Part shown: positions 53,306 to 64,000 of the stretch, in pieces | Layout of the letters: each line of letters begins with the position of its first letter | Position numbering within the stretch: the stretch's first letter is position 1 | From: Euptelea pleiosperma | Taxonomy: Eukaryota > Streptophyta > Magnoliopsida > Ranunculales > Eupteleaceae | NCBI GenBank assembly: GCA_035048495.1 | Contig: CM068544.1 | Coordinates: forward strand, 43,301,893 to 43,365,892 | Reading direction: 5' to 3' | Length of the DNA: 64,000 bases | Made by a program: the position numbers and the translations under genes | Notes under the pieces: generated by a model | The model's input: the letters and a program-made list of their open reading frames with translations, nothing else | The model's database searches: none | What the model was told of the DNA's origin: nothing

Positions 53306-56300
53306 TTGAACAAAATCCTGGCTCTGCCGCTGCTTGTGCTAGTGTCTCCTGAATAAAGTGACCCTTAAACTGTGTGTTGTATGCACTTTCCACAGGTGTA
53401 TTTACTGCAATTCAATATATAGCTGATATTGGAGAAAAGCATTATTTGGCACTGCTGTCTGATGCTTATCAGTTTGAACTACATTATTTGCACTTGATTA
53501 TATTCCAAGTGAAATTAGGAGAGAAGTAGCTCAGAATATTTGGAACACCTTCTCATCCACTTCCATTACACAATAAATATTTGGAATTCCTTTTTGGATA
53601 CGAAGGGAGTTCATTGGCCATTTTCTAACTTACTAGATCTCTTGCAAAGTTGGATTTTGATTGGATTGGTTGCGATTATGAAGATTGTGGGGAGGATGAT
53701 TCCTTTTGCCACCCCTTTTTCCTTGGGGGGTGTGTTTGGAAGGAAAAGGTGCACATTTGAAGACAACTACAGTAGTGTAGTGAAGATGTAGTGGTCAGGT
53801 AAATCGAAGGCAATATCATTGCATTGCGCAATCATTCTCAAGGGGTTCATGGAGTGATGACGTTATCTTTTCATGAGCTAATGAGGGTTCTACCCGACCC
53901 CACCCCTCTCTCTAATACAATCACTCATTACAGATACAAAAATTTGTTGACTCAGTCTTTGGGTCTTGGTTGTTCGGAATTTGTAACTATGTTCTGGTGG
54001 TTTATGTTTGTTTTAGTGATTTTTATTCTGCGGGTTTGGTTGATAAATTACTAAAACTATCAAATGCTTGGAACCGAGGCAGGATATATATTGTCCTACT
54101 AGGTTTGAGTTAAATACACTTCAATGGATTATTTTGCAGATTGTGTCACTGTATGTATGCTGCAGAGGGAGTTTTTAGTTCAATGGTGTCAAAACGCAAG
54201 AAACCTCTGCTTTGTGCTAGTCACTGAATACATTTGTATTTTGGCAGGGAATATTCAGTTGATTTGATTGGGAAGCCGGGATGTTTATGCGAGCCTAATT
54301 CCTTACTCAATGGTCCATCTTCCATCTCAATATCTTCACCTTTGCGTCTTCCAAAATTCAAACCAGTTGAAACAACTGAGAACTTCAGGTCATTGGCCAA
54401 ACAGTATTTCCTGGACCGTCAATCACTTAATATTGTATTTGCTGATGCTCCTGCAGGTGATTCCCTTGTTTCTTCATGCAACTGCTCCTAGAGAAGAATT
54501 AATAAGTCGATATTTGAGTAACCTGTCTTTGAACTTGTCGTTATTGTTTAAAACATGCATTTCTTTGTTGGTGCACTTACTAAGCCTTTCTTTGAGCAAG
54601 CAGATCTATCTTCTTAGAGCTCTGACAGTTTGGGTTTTGCAAATGGATTCTAATAAGTTGACACATTGCTTTAGTTATTTATTTGTTTTGGGTGACTGGC
54701 TGTTCAGCTATGCAAGAAAGAAAATGTGCTCAATGATCTTTATGAAGAAAATTTGATGATCTTTATCATGATAATTCTTCAAAGTCATCTTTCCTTTGTT
54801 ATATACTTATTTTTGTTCCATGAGGGGTGAACCTCATGTTCTCATCAAGTGATGGGTTGAAGGATTTATGTTTAGATCTAGACAGTATTTCGGTCTATGA
54901 TGGACCATACTTTTTCTCATTATAGACGGCATAGAAAAGAGGGAGGACCTTACTCCTTAAGTGCAACAGATACATCAACAAAATCAAAGCTGAGCAGTCA
55001 CCAGCTTGGAGGTGATATAAATCAACAGGAAAATCTACACTAGGCGAAGCGAGTCGCCAATGTGCATAGCCATGAAATCAGCAATATCATTAGCTTCTCA
55101 TTTAATTTCCCTAAATGAGACAAAATTATCTGATCTCTAATTTCCCTTGAATTTCATAATGGTACAAGCTAGCCTTTGTGCACACAGATTCTTTTAGGAG
55201 TCTATCTATAATGCCAAGGAATTTAACATTCAGGATGGGTTTCTGTCCAGAGGGTTAGAGAAGTTGTAAATGACTTTCTCCATAGCTTCACAAGATTCTT
55301 TCTTCTTGCCTTTTCTGAAATCTCCAACAGTACTGGATGTCTACCTAAGGTACTACTGTAAAAAGCTTGATGGTTCCATCTGGCGGTTCTTTCCACCTTG
55401 TGGGCTTGTCCATTCATGCTCTGCCTGACTATTGCTTTCCCATCCATAAAATACTCAATGTTCTAATGCTACATAACCCTTTCTTGGATGCACCTTCATT
55501 GATTGATCACAAGTCTCTGCTATTCAGTTTTTTCATCTGTTTCATTTTTTTTCCGCTGATAGAAGCTACCTCATCATTAAGAGTCCTGTTTCACATCATA
55601 TAAATGTTAGTTGATGATTTTCTTGTTTGTGGTTAGGGTGGTTGCATGTCAATATTTCATTCGACAATGTCTCAACAGTACTGCTTGTATGTACAGTTCA
55701 AATTATGAATGAACTACAGATTGAATGTTCATGGCTCTTCTTATGATTTGGAACTTTAACAGTTTTAAGTCAGAAATCATTTGTTTTATTCATTACAGAT
55801 ATTGCTGTTGATCAAGAAGATGCAACAGATCCATTGTTTTCTGAGAAACACCTCCCACCAAATAGGCATAGAGAGGTTCAACCAATTTTACAGTTGCCTA
55901 ATCCAAGGGTTGATACGGGCAGAGATCTAAGATTCATCGATGGATCAAGTAGTGAACTTTCTCTTGATGTGGAGGATTTGGCCATTCCATGGAGTGACCT
56001 TGTTTTAAAGGAGCAAATCGGAAAAGGTATTTAGTTTCATTTGAAGAACATCACAAACTGCTAGTATCTTGATTGCTTTTCATAGTTATATGTCCAATTT
56101 TTTTTGGTAGTTTATATGTTCTTGTTTTCTCATGCAAGCTATCCAGTTTCATGCTTATAATCTTGAAGGAGAATATACTTGAAGGGTACTGATGGAATGC
56201 ATTTCAGGTTCTTTTGGAGCTGTCCATCGTGCTGATTGGCATGGTTCGGTAAGAATTTTATCCTTTGTTTTATATTTCAAGTTTGAAATTTTATTGATTT

Positions 56301-59300
56301 TTAGTTTAAATTCTTTGATGTTGATGTTGGAATAAGTAGTAGATGATGACGACGATTCGTTGATGTGAATCTTCTTTTGCTAACTGGTGTGGATTCTGGT
56401 TATAGAGCCTCTTTCATTGTCTGACCTGTGGAATGTCTGATTTGCATTTTGGATCTTAGCTATTATGCAAATGCTATTAGTATGCATGCTATGAAAAATT
56501 AAAATCTCATGATGGTGGAGGATCAATAACTTAGTTTTGAGGGGAAGCTGCTCATGTGCATGTGGAGGTTTTGGAGTTCTAAGCTGAATTTGCATGCAGT
56601 TCCCTAGAAGATTTGTGTCGGGCTTTAGTTTTAAATTATAAACTTTCTGGTTTAAATAAGTCTTGCACGAGAAGAATTCAATTCTCAAATGAAATCTAAT
56701 AAATCAAAGCTTGACATAACAAAATGAAGTAATCTTAGTAGCCATACTCCTACCACTTGGTGCTGAATATTCCTTTTTGTGAGATTCATGCTTCTGCTGT
56801 CATACTAGTGCTGGAAATGTTCAAGATTCGAGTAGTCCATCATTCATACATAGCTTCTACTCTATCTTTTCTATTTATTTATCTACATTTTATAGGTAAA
56901 CAAGAGGTCACCTTAAAGAAGACTGAGTTGAAACGAAAAGAGAAAGAAATATAGGTTTAGAATGAAAGTGGATGAGAAGAATTAGAGGAGAAAAAGAAGA
57001 GAAGATTTTAGAAAATGAGTACCTTTTTAGATGAAGACGACACGGGTTCCTGTCGCTCAGAAATGCTTGGATGCCATGCAAGCTTAGAATTTGGCATAGG
57101 TGGAGAACAACTGAGAGATGACTTTGGAGCAGAAAAGAATTCTGTATTTACTATATATTGTGTCAAACAACCTATTGTAGATATACAACAGAAGTGACAA
57201 AAATACCCTATAAAAGATGACTATAATACCCCTGTCCAGATACCCTCATACAATGTAAAATGATATGTATCCTTATCATTGCCAACCCCAAATAGTTAGG
57301 ACAAGGCACAATTAATGATGATGATGGTTATATCAATCTTGCATATCATATATCAATATCATAATAAATATGTAATTACTAATCATTCATATTTATCTGA
57401 TATTTTCAACCAAAAATCTGTACTCTATCGCTAATATGTTGCAATATGAGAAGTAAACAAGACAAGTCGTATCAACAAATTAATATAAGTAATGCATACA
57501 CCTCACCTGAACCTCAATGTGGCTCAGCCACACCTGATTGGGACTGAGGTGTGAGGTTGTTCAGTGAGATGGACCTCCCAGCCATTTTGACTGCAACTCT
57601 TCCTAAGATTTTCCATATCTCTAGACTTTGTGTGTTATGTGGTATAGCTTTTTGCTATCATGGTTTGAACTCATATCTCCTAAGTCCAAACTGTGTATGC
57701 TATCACAATGTCTTTTACTTACATTCCCAGATTGTGTATGGATGTATGCTATCATGATATCTAGATTTCCGCAATCGCTACTTCCATAATGCATACATCA
57801 GTTAGGAAGTGACTTGTATTTTTGATGCAGCAGTGAATATTCTGTCTTCACTTGCATCCTGACCACATGCACGTCTATTCATAAGTTTTTTGCATCTTGA
57901 AACATCTTCACTTCATTCATCTTTCTTTTTAAGTTCCCTGTAGCAACTCATTGTTTATGTTGTTATCCATTTTCCACTTGTTTACCATGTAGTTTGTTCT
58001 AGTTTGCTGAAGCTGAACCATACTGGTTAGATTTTACTCTGGATGTTTGACTTTCGTTCTTTTATAATCAAATGAAAGCTGTAATTGACAGGATGTCGCT
58101 GTGAAGATCCTCATGGAGCAAGACTTTCCTGCTGAGCACTTCAATGAATTTTTGAGGGAGGTATGTCTGAGAAAAATTCTCTGCTATTTCTGAGTATGTT
58201 TGTTGTCTATATATGAACAAAGGGGAAAGTTTAATTTCTTCGAGAAAACATTGATCAAGTTTTTCTTATTTCTGATTCTGCTTTGTATTTTAGGTTGCGA
58301 TAATGAAACGCCTACGGCATCCCAACATTGTTCTTTTCATGGGTGCTGTTACTCAGCCCCCAAACTTGTCCATTGTCACGGAATATTTATCAAGGTTTTC
58401 TTCTGTGATTTATGTCTTAGAATTTATTTTTTCTTTTTGATTTGAGCAATCAGTTCTTTACGTCACTGAAAGAAGTAAAATCTACTTTGGCAAAATAATC
58501 AAACAATTGGCTTTGAAATGCAGAGGCAGCTTATATGGGCTTTTGCATAAATCTGGTGCAAGGGAAATATTGGATGAGAGGCGGCGGTTAAATATGGCTT
58601 ATGATGTGGTATGTCTTCATAACAGCTCATCATGTATAATTTTCGTAGCGATTCTTATTTTTGATATTTTCTAATATTTTTGTTAGAACTATATGTTATG
58701 AGTTTGTACGTTATTTGCAATTGAACTGAATAATAATCAATTTTTTTTAGTAGTTTCGGACCTGGACCTTTACATTTGGTTCACTTTTTAAGCTTGTCAT
58801 TGCTTTCTATAGGCGAAGGGGATGAATTATCTTCATCGGCGCAATCCTCCTATTGTTCATCGAGATCTGAAGTCTCCAAATCTTTTGGTCGACAAAAAAT
58901 ATACAGTTAAGGTAAGATTTATCAACTTCTTGCAGAGATACTGCCAAATTTCTCTACTTGATGGTCATTAAGGCTATGAAATAATGCTGCCTGGCTTGTT
59001 TAGTTCTACGGGTATTTGTACACTATTACTTGTCCACAAGAAACTTCTACAAACTTCTGATATTTTGAATTTGCGAAAAATCTAGATAGTTATGATTGTT
59101 GTACAAACATTATTTATTACATTATTTATAAGGTAAGTTAGGATGCTCGAATAGGTTGAAGGAGTAACTCTAGTTTCATCCTCAAATTAAAGCCTAAATG
59201 TAGCTTCTTTAGTTTTAGTGGGTCTCGTCTTTGTTTAGTCATTCATACTGCTGATCAATTACTTGATTAATAATACCTGATTTATTTTGACTGATTTGAT

Positions 59301-62300
59301 TCTTGAGTATTAGTACATCATATACAAGCTAAAGTTGCAAACTTGGGCAACTTGTACATATAATATGGACCTGTCTATTGAAATTTGGTCTAAGCTGCAT
59401 GAATTTTGTGCTTAGTATATGATCTTTGGTTGTTTGATGATTAAGATCTGGTTTGCCACTAACCAAAAGTGAAAAACTGTTCAATAGGGCTATGCAGTGC
59501 CCAGGTCTTTTTTTGTCCGAGTAGTTTGTGATTGTTACCTTGAAACTTACCATCAAAATTTAGCTTAAGCTGCCCTTTGGTAGGGCCATCTAGAGAGGTA
59601 GGTTGATACCTGCCATAATTAACTTTTTGTTTACAATATACATATATGTATCTAAATCAACTGATATTCCTAAAGCCATCCTGCAAGACCTACAATCAGT
59701 CTGAATGGTGGCCATCAAAACTCCGTTAATTCCCATTTGATCTATGTGAAGTTTTGAGATATCAGTTTTTCATCTGTGTGTATACCCTACAAAATCATGT
59801 CAATCAGGTGGGTGTTAGCCCCACAGTAATAGGCACAAGTTGGCTGGAGAACAGGAGCTTGATTTGCAACTGTTCTAGTTGGGTGGTGGGCCACCACCTT
59901 CAAATGGTGTTGGTCCTATGAAATGTGGTGAGATTCCCTCTGGCCATGGCATGCCCAAACTGCACGAGTTCATCAGTTGGAGTGCAGTAGGCCACAAACG
60001 TCCTATTTACGTGCTATTGATGACACATGGTACGCCCATCTTTCTTCACTTGGAAGTTCTGCGGCATAGAGATGTGGGCAGATGAGCTTCAAATTTTCTA
60101 GATTTTTATGAAATATCCAATTTTTTTTTTGCAAAACTCCTGTGAACTATCATGAGGTTTGCACTAGATTTTTATGTTTGCTGATAAATGAACAAGGTAT
60201 TTATAATCGGCTTTTTGACTTACCTCACTCATTAATTAGGCATTTAAAAATAATTGGAGTTTCTCTCCATTTACAATAATTAGAGCCCCCCCCCCCCCTC
60301 TTTATCTTTGACTTTTTGACCATTCCGACTCAAAAAGAAAAAAAGTACCCTCTTTTCAATTTTTATTTCCAACCCTCTCTCTTTGAATATTTTCAGTATA
60401 TATGTGTATGTAACCGATTTTCATTTGGTATATATATATATGTATATATGTATACATGGGCTGGGATAGAATGACAAATGGAATTCTTACTAATGGACGT
60501 GGGGCCCACATGCGGATGAGTTAAGGGGTGATTTTTGGTGAGAGTGATCTCCTCATCATGGAGATCACCCTCACCAAAAATCAGTAATTTTTATAACTTC
60601 TAACCCTACCAAGTACAGACCTAAATTTAACAGTGAAAATGGATGGTCCAAAATTATTCAATTTGCAATCTACTTTTCACAAGGCTACAAATGTTGGAAT
60701 GGGCTGATTTTTTTGTGTGGTTGATATCCACATTGAGAAGAATATTATCACCAAAAAGCATCCCTTAACTCATCCGCATGTGGGCCCCACGTCCATTAGT
60801 AAGAATATTAGTAAGAATTCCATTAGTCATTCTATCCCAGCCCTATATTTATATATAATATGTTTTATTTAAGTATAATATAAACTTTTTGTATCTTTTT
60901 TTCAAAATTTTATGAGTTTTAATATTTTTAATGAAAAATTCTCTTTTATTAAATTTTAATAAACTTTTTAAAGAATATATAATGCATTTCCTATCTTTTA
61001 TTGTTTTTATCAATTTTACAGTTTTTTTTAGGAAAATGATTTTTTCAGTAAGCTTTTTACCTCTTTTAGTCCGACATTTACCACATGTTGATGAAAATAC
61101 TTGTCTAATAAAACTATCCTTTATCTATCTTTTCATGGGGTATTTGTCAACATGTGAAAAAGTTGACTGGGAGAAGTAAAAAGATCACTGAAAAATTATT
61201 TTCTTACAGTTTTAATAATTTTATAGCATTTTTATAGTTTTTATCAATTTATAGTAATTATTGTTGAATTTTCATAAATTTACAATACTTTTTAACTGGT
61301 TGGGAACATCTTGTTCCTTTTCACACGGTTTTGGGCCGTATTGGTCGATCCAAATCGGGATACTTTGAACCATGGGTATTGCCCAATAACATGTCTCGTT
61401 CGAAAACGAGATTCCAGGATTTAGAAGTTTCTTCCCCACCTTAAAACTTGTAATTCGGTGAAAACCAAGGATTTGGACATGCAATTCTTGGAAATGGGTC
61501 CTCCCAAACACAGATTTGTAATTCCGGGAATTACAAATCCAAAACCTGGCTCAATTCTTGGTTACCAAACAAACCTTATAGGTAAACTATTAGAGGTTCA
61601 CTTTGGTTATTGAGTAGTAATTTTGAGCAAGGAAATAAATTTCGGTTTCGAGGTTTATTTCGACCAGTCTAAAAATGGAGACCAGTGTGGAAATAATACG
61701 TTTTTTGTGGAAATGATGGAAATAATGTGGAAATGACGGAAATATTGTGGAAATGTTTGTGGCAAGTTTGGGAAATGATGAAACAAGCATAAAAACACAC
61801 TCATAAGCTTTCAAACCATAATATACAACCATATGTAGTGTGGAAATGAATGACCATAATGGTCTATAATATGTCGCGGTAAGTATCTTGAATTAGTCAA
61901 GGTTTAATTTAATTATATAACTATTATTTAATTGTTAATTATAAAAAAGTCATAAAGTAATATATTAACAAATCCTTATTCACTTACATTAATTTCTTAA
62001 CATTATATGTAATTTATGCAACATATAATTAATTTATGCACAATCATGGATGTTTAGGGTAAAAACCAATGAAATTTGAGTTTTTCCCAAATTCCAAATT
62101 TTCACCATAAACGATCTTCAATCCGTGCACAAATCATAAATGCATCATAGATTCATAAATTTAATGAATTTACACTTAATCTATTTATTTGTAGCAAGAA
62201 ATTTTATCCTTATGTATATTTTGAATTTGAAAAAACTCCCAAACGGGATTTGATTTTTCCTCACGATCAATCCACGAACAAAAAAATCTACAATGGATTG

Positions 62301-63911
62301 ATCTTTTGTATAAACAACATATATGGAAAGGGGTTAAATGGATCAAATATGAGATTTATAGCGGTTTTGAGCTCAAATGAGGTGTTTCCTACCTACGATT
62401 GAAATGTTTTCAATGTTTCCATACATGTTGAAACATTTCGACCGAAATAATACATATCCACACTGTCAATTGATCGAAATTTACTGTTCACGCGAAATAT
62501 TTCGACATGAATGGAAATATTTCGGGAAATTTAACATTATTTCGACATAAGTATTATTTCATGTCGGTAACCTAGAAAATGGAAATCTTTCGCGAAATAT
62601 TTTGATAATTTCGTGAAATTTATTTCCTTGATTTTGAGTATTTTGGAAGCATTCATGGGCCATGAGTTTAGGGCATACATGGGTCATAACCGCGTGGGAG
62701 GAGGATCATCTAATCAATTTAGTAACCATCGGCAGTATTCTGATTATCAAAAAGAAAAAGAAAATCATCAGCAGTATGCTTATCCAAAAAAAACCCTCAC
62801 TAGCATGTTGGGGCAAAATTTTAGAGGTGTTAATCTTTGTTTGGGGGGAGACATTGGATCGAGTAAAAGGGTAGTTTTGTCTTTTTGAGTTAGACTAAGT
62901 CAAAGTCAGAGGTAGAGGGAGGCAAGTCTAAATTTTTTAAATGAAGAGGATGTCTAATATGCGCGATTAACGAGGAGGTAAGTCAACAAATTGACAATAA
63001 CCTCATAAAAACCAAAAATGTTAAAATCTCTTAAGAGCATTTCCGTTCTTAAGAAAACCCTAGGAATGAGATTTGTGATAATGGCAGGTGCCTCCAATTG
63101 TGCACTGCTGATGATAAAATTGGCAGGGAAGTCTGCATATTTTCATCAATTACACGTGGTTTGGGTTTTCATATGAAAATGAATTTTATCATGTAGTCCA
63201 TGAAGAGAACGTCATCGGTGTTTGTATTTAGCAACTTCCAATTCCTTATTCTGCTGTGTGATGGAAAGGCCTTCGATTAAAATTTCAGTTAGTTGAAATC
63301 TGACACATTTTTGGTCTTTCATTTGTATAGTTTATTTTATTTTGTGGGTAAGCTGGTCTTGAACACAATCTCATGATTACGGTGCAGAATGTCAACCAAT
63401 TGAGCTAATAGTTCGAGCCAAATCTGATATATTCATGTTTCTTTTGTGTTGTTTTGGTGCTTCTTTAAGTTCCACCTACTTACCATACCTTTTCATTATC
63501 CACTCTTTTGTGCTTTGAAGTTCTTGCATTCTTAATCTTATAGTGAACTCCAATCTGTTTAATTTCATAGTACATTTTTTTTTTCAACAACTGTACCTAC
63601 TCACTCCATATCTATTTGTGATCATCCAGGTCTCCAATTTTGGCTTTAGTGCCTCTTTAAGTGAACCTTACCATAACATTTCACCATCCACTCTTTTCTG
63701 CTTCCAAGTTCTTGCATATTAATCTTATAGTGAACTCCTAACTGTTCATGGTTTTCGTTAATTTTATATACTTATTTTTTATTTTTCAACAACTTCACCT
63801 ACTCACTCCATATCTGTCACATTCTTATTTTTTGATCACCAGATCTGTGATTTTGGCCTTTCCCGCTTAAAGGAAAACACATTTCTCTCCTCTAAATCAG
63901 TAGCAGGGACC
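50399..63911 (+). CDS. CTR1: CTR1-type Raf-like MAPKKK, negative regulator of ethylene signalling; 3' end beyond window
   Basis: Join of 12 exons: 50399-50991, 51948-52249, 52340-52484, 52786-52889, 54248-54456, 55799-56026, 56208-56248, 58092-58160, 58294-58394, 58524-58608, 58813-58911 and 63843-63911. Splice phases agree throughout, giving about 682 codons to the activation loop. The start [10 protein letters not shown], the block [16 protein letters not shown], the EDR1-type domain ([20 protein letters not shown] to CLVRFGLDR) and the CN box (IGKPGC...[15 protein letters not shown]) match plant CTR1. The kinase domain shows the glycine loop [26 protein letters not shown] and CDFGLSR. Plant CTR1 binds ethylene receptors at the ER and phosphorylates EIN2 when ethylene is absent. 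Exon 1 has a one-base frameshift near 50449-50452, so the gene as read is broken or misassembled there. About 130 C-terminal residues lie off the right edge. Confidence 0.93.
51948..52249 (+). CDS. CTR1: CTR1 exon 2 (EDR1-type domain)
   Basis: Acceptor GTAGCAG precedes GTGAATGGTTGCC ([16 protein letters not shown]). Ends CNYMG with a GTGAGT donor. Reading past the donor gives an immediate TGA, so splicing is needed here. Confidence 0.92.
52340..52484 (+). CDS. CTR1: CTR1 exon 3
   Basis: Follows a 90-bp intron. Joining restores [19 protein letters not shown], in register with other CTR1 proteins, then [15 protein letters not shown]. Confidence 0.9.
52786..52889 (+). CDS. CTR1: CTR1 exon 4
   Basis: [19 protein letters not shown] to CLVRFGLD, ending within an Arg codon at a GTACGC donor. 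End of the EDR1-type domain core. Confidence 0.92.
53109..53332. mobile_element. hAT-type MITE in CTR1 intron 4, with perfect 8-bp TSD
   Basis: CAGGGGTGGAGCCAGGA mirrored by TCCTGGCTCTGCCGCTG. CTTGTGCT on both sides (53101-53108, 53333-53340). Holds a run of 36 C at 53270-53305. The glycine-rich minus-strand ORF there is an artefact of that run. Confidence 0.88.
54248..54456 (+). CDS. CTR1: CTR1 exon 5 (CN box)
   Basis: Encodes [35 protein letters not shown] and [14 protein letters not shown], the conserved CN-box region of CTR1. Phase 1 donor GTGATT. Confidence 0.92.
55799..56026 (+). CDS. CTR1: CTR1 exon 6 (linker to kinase start)
   Basis: Variable linker, then [20 protein letters not shown] at the kinase-domain start. 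Ends in the first base of the second Gly codon of the glycine loop. Confidence 0.9.
56208..56248 (+). CDS. CTR1: CTR1 exon 7 (41 bp, glycine loop)
   Basis: Completes [15 protein letters not shown] very small exon, kept in phase on both sides. Confidence 0.88.
58092..58160 (+). CDS. CTR1: CTR1 exon 8 (ATP-binding lysine)
   Basis: [20 protein letters not shown] followed by LRE. VAVK contains the invariant kinase lysine. Preceded by a 1.8-kb intron. Confidence 0.92.
58294..58394 (+). CDS. CTR1: CTR1 exon 9
   Basis: [20 protein letters not shown] through SIVTEYLS. Donor GTTTTC is weak but the phase fits exon 10. Confidence 0.92.
58524..58608 (+). CDS. CTR1: CTR1 exon 10
   Basis: [20 protein letters not shown] through MAYDV. 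Acceptor AATGCAG, donor GTATGT. Confidence 0.92.
58813..58911 (+). CDS. CTR1: CTR1 exon 11 (catalytic loop)
   Basis: [20 protein letters not shown], then [13 protein letters not shown]. Contains the catalytic HRD aspartate and the Asn of the catalytic loop. Followed by an intron of 4,931 bp. Confidence 0.93.
60458..60843. mobile_element. Family I MITE, 386 bp, in CTR1 intron 11
   Basis: GGGCTGGGATAGAATGAC to GTCATTCTATCCCAGCCC. Arms with GACGTGGGGCCCACATGCGG and CCGCATGTGGGCCCCACGTC are near-exact mirror images. No TSD was found in the A/T-rich flanks. Confidence 0.82.
61628..62630. mobile_element. Non-autonomous hAT element, 1,003 bp, with perfect 8-bp TSD, in CTR1 intron 11
   Basis: CAAGGAAATAAATTTCG mirrored by GAAATTTATTTCCTTG. 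ATTTTGAG lies directly outside both ends (61620-61627, 62631-62638). Subterminal zones are crowded with GAAAT/ATTTC words (TATTTCG, GGAAATATTTCG). No transposase ORF. Confidence 0.88.
63335..63418 (-). mobile_element. SINE-like, tRNA-derived fragment
   Basis: On the minus strand TTAGCTCAATTGGTTGACA resembles a tRNA A box, and TGTTCAAGACC a B box about 30 bases on, followed by A-rich sequence. It is not a functional tRNA because the cloverleaf arms do not close. Confidence 0.55.
63450..63870 (+). repeat. Tandem duplication reaching into CTR1 exon 12
   Basis: Units of about 192 and 211 bp: CTCTTTAAGT...CACTCTTTT-TGCTT...AAGTTCTTGCAT...AATCTTATAGTGAACTCC...TTCAACAACT...CCTACTCACTCCATATCT occurs twice. 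The first unit ends in a degenerate copy of the intron/exon 12 junction (63630 on). The second ends in the real junction at 63843. Confidence 0.85.
63843..63911 (+). CDS. CTR1: CTR1 exon 12 (DFG and activation segment)
   Basis: [20 protein letters not shown] plus AGT, with the metal-binding DFG. Donor GTAAGT. The next exon, expected to start with the PEWMAPE block, lies outside the window. Confidence 0.92.
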
Positions 63912-64000
63912 GTAAGTTTTGTTAACTTAGTTATTGATCATTATTACTCTCTTGCTCATTGTACTGAGGTGGTGTGGTTTACTTCCAATCCTAGATTATG

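Larger units (their letters stand above)
58912..63842 (+). other. CTR1 intron 11, 4.9 kb, TE-rich
   Basis: Donor GTAAGA, acceptor CACCAG. It holds a family I MITE (60458-60843), a 1.0-kb hAT-type element (61628-62630), a SINE-like element (63335-63418), short C and TA runs, and a tandem duplication that touches the next exon. No ORF in it looks like a real exon. Confidence 0.85.

Noticed and set aside
53205..53393. Glycine-rich minus-strand ORF
   Set aside because: The glycine run is only the complement of the C homopolymer in an intronic MITE.
56380..56688. 102-residue minus-strand ORF in CTR1 intron 7
   Set aside because: Low-complexity reading inside a bona fide intron, with no family likeness.
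63630..63665. Second DFG-like exon
   Set aside because: It reads NFG, then loses likeness and lacks a donor at the proper distance. It is a degenerate duplicate, not a true exon.

Overview
This is nuclear DNA of a flowering plant. It carries split genes with GT-AG introns, a recognisable CTR1 Raf-like kinase gene and an EPF-LIKE secreted peptide gene, in a compartment crowded with small non-autonomous DNA transposons (MITEs). I cannot name the species. The very long TE-filled introns suggest a large, TE-rich genome.

Three genes are supported. (1) EPFL on + (6091-6536): two exons, predicted 93-residue secreted six-cysteine peptide. (2) A gene on - (20327-19242): 361-residue acidic nuclear-type protein of unknown function with an EAR-like LxLxL motif, possibly with an extra terminal exon at 19007-18961. 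(3) A CTR1 orthologue on +, from 50399 to beyond the right edge: twelve exons are seen, covering the N-terminal EDR1/CN-box regulatory part and the kinase domain up to the activation loop. All splice phases agree, but exon 1 carries a one-base frameshift near 50449-50452.

Almost everything else is MITEs, many nested. Families are lettered here for convenience. A: hAT-type, ends CAAGGTTTAAA, 8-bp target duplication (TSD), interior rich in CCGTTATAACGG-like motifs. B: about 180 bp, Mutator-like, ends GAGTAAAACTTCTG, 9-bp TSD. D: 260-400 bp near-palindromes with a G-box (CCACGTGGC) near each end. F, H, E and C: elements with other ends, of which F and H (and less closely C) carry a D-like core. 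I and J: hairpins with GGGTC-like ends. K and N: 0.7-0.8 kb inverted-repeat elements. There are also Tourist-like (TTA TSD) and further hAT elements and at least one SINE-like element.

Layout: 1-5.8 kb, MITE cluster; 6.1-6.5, EPFL; 7-18.5, MITE cluster; 19-20.6, minus-strand gene; 20.8-50.1, dense nested MITEs, including a triple tandem hAT array at 37.35-38.32, a 1.4-kb fold-back at 41.43-42.80 and a 2-kb nest at 45.14-47.10; 50.4-64, CTR1 with MITE-laden introns. No autonomous transposase, CRISPR array or bacterial/organellar gene was seen.
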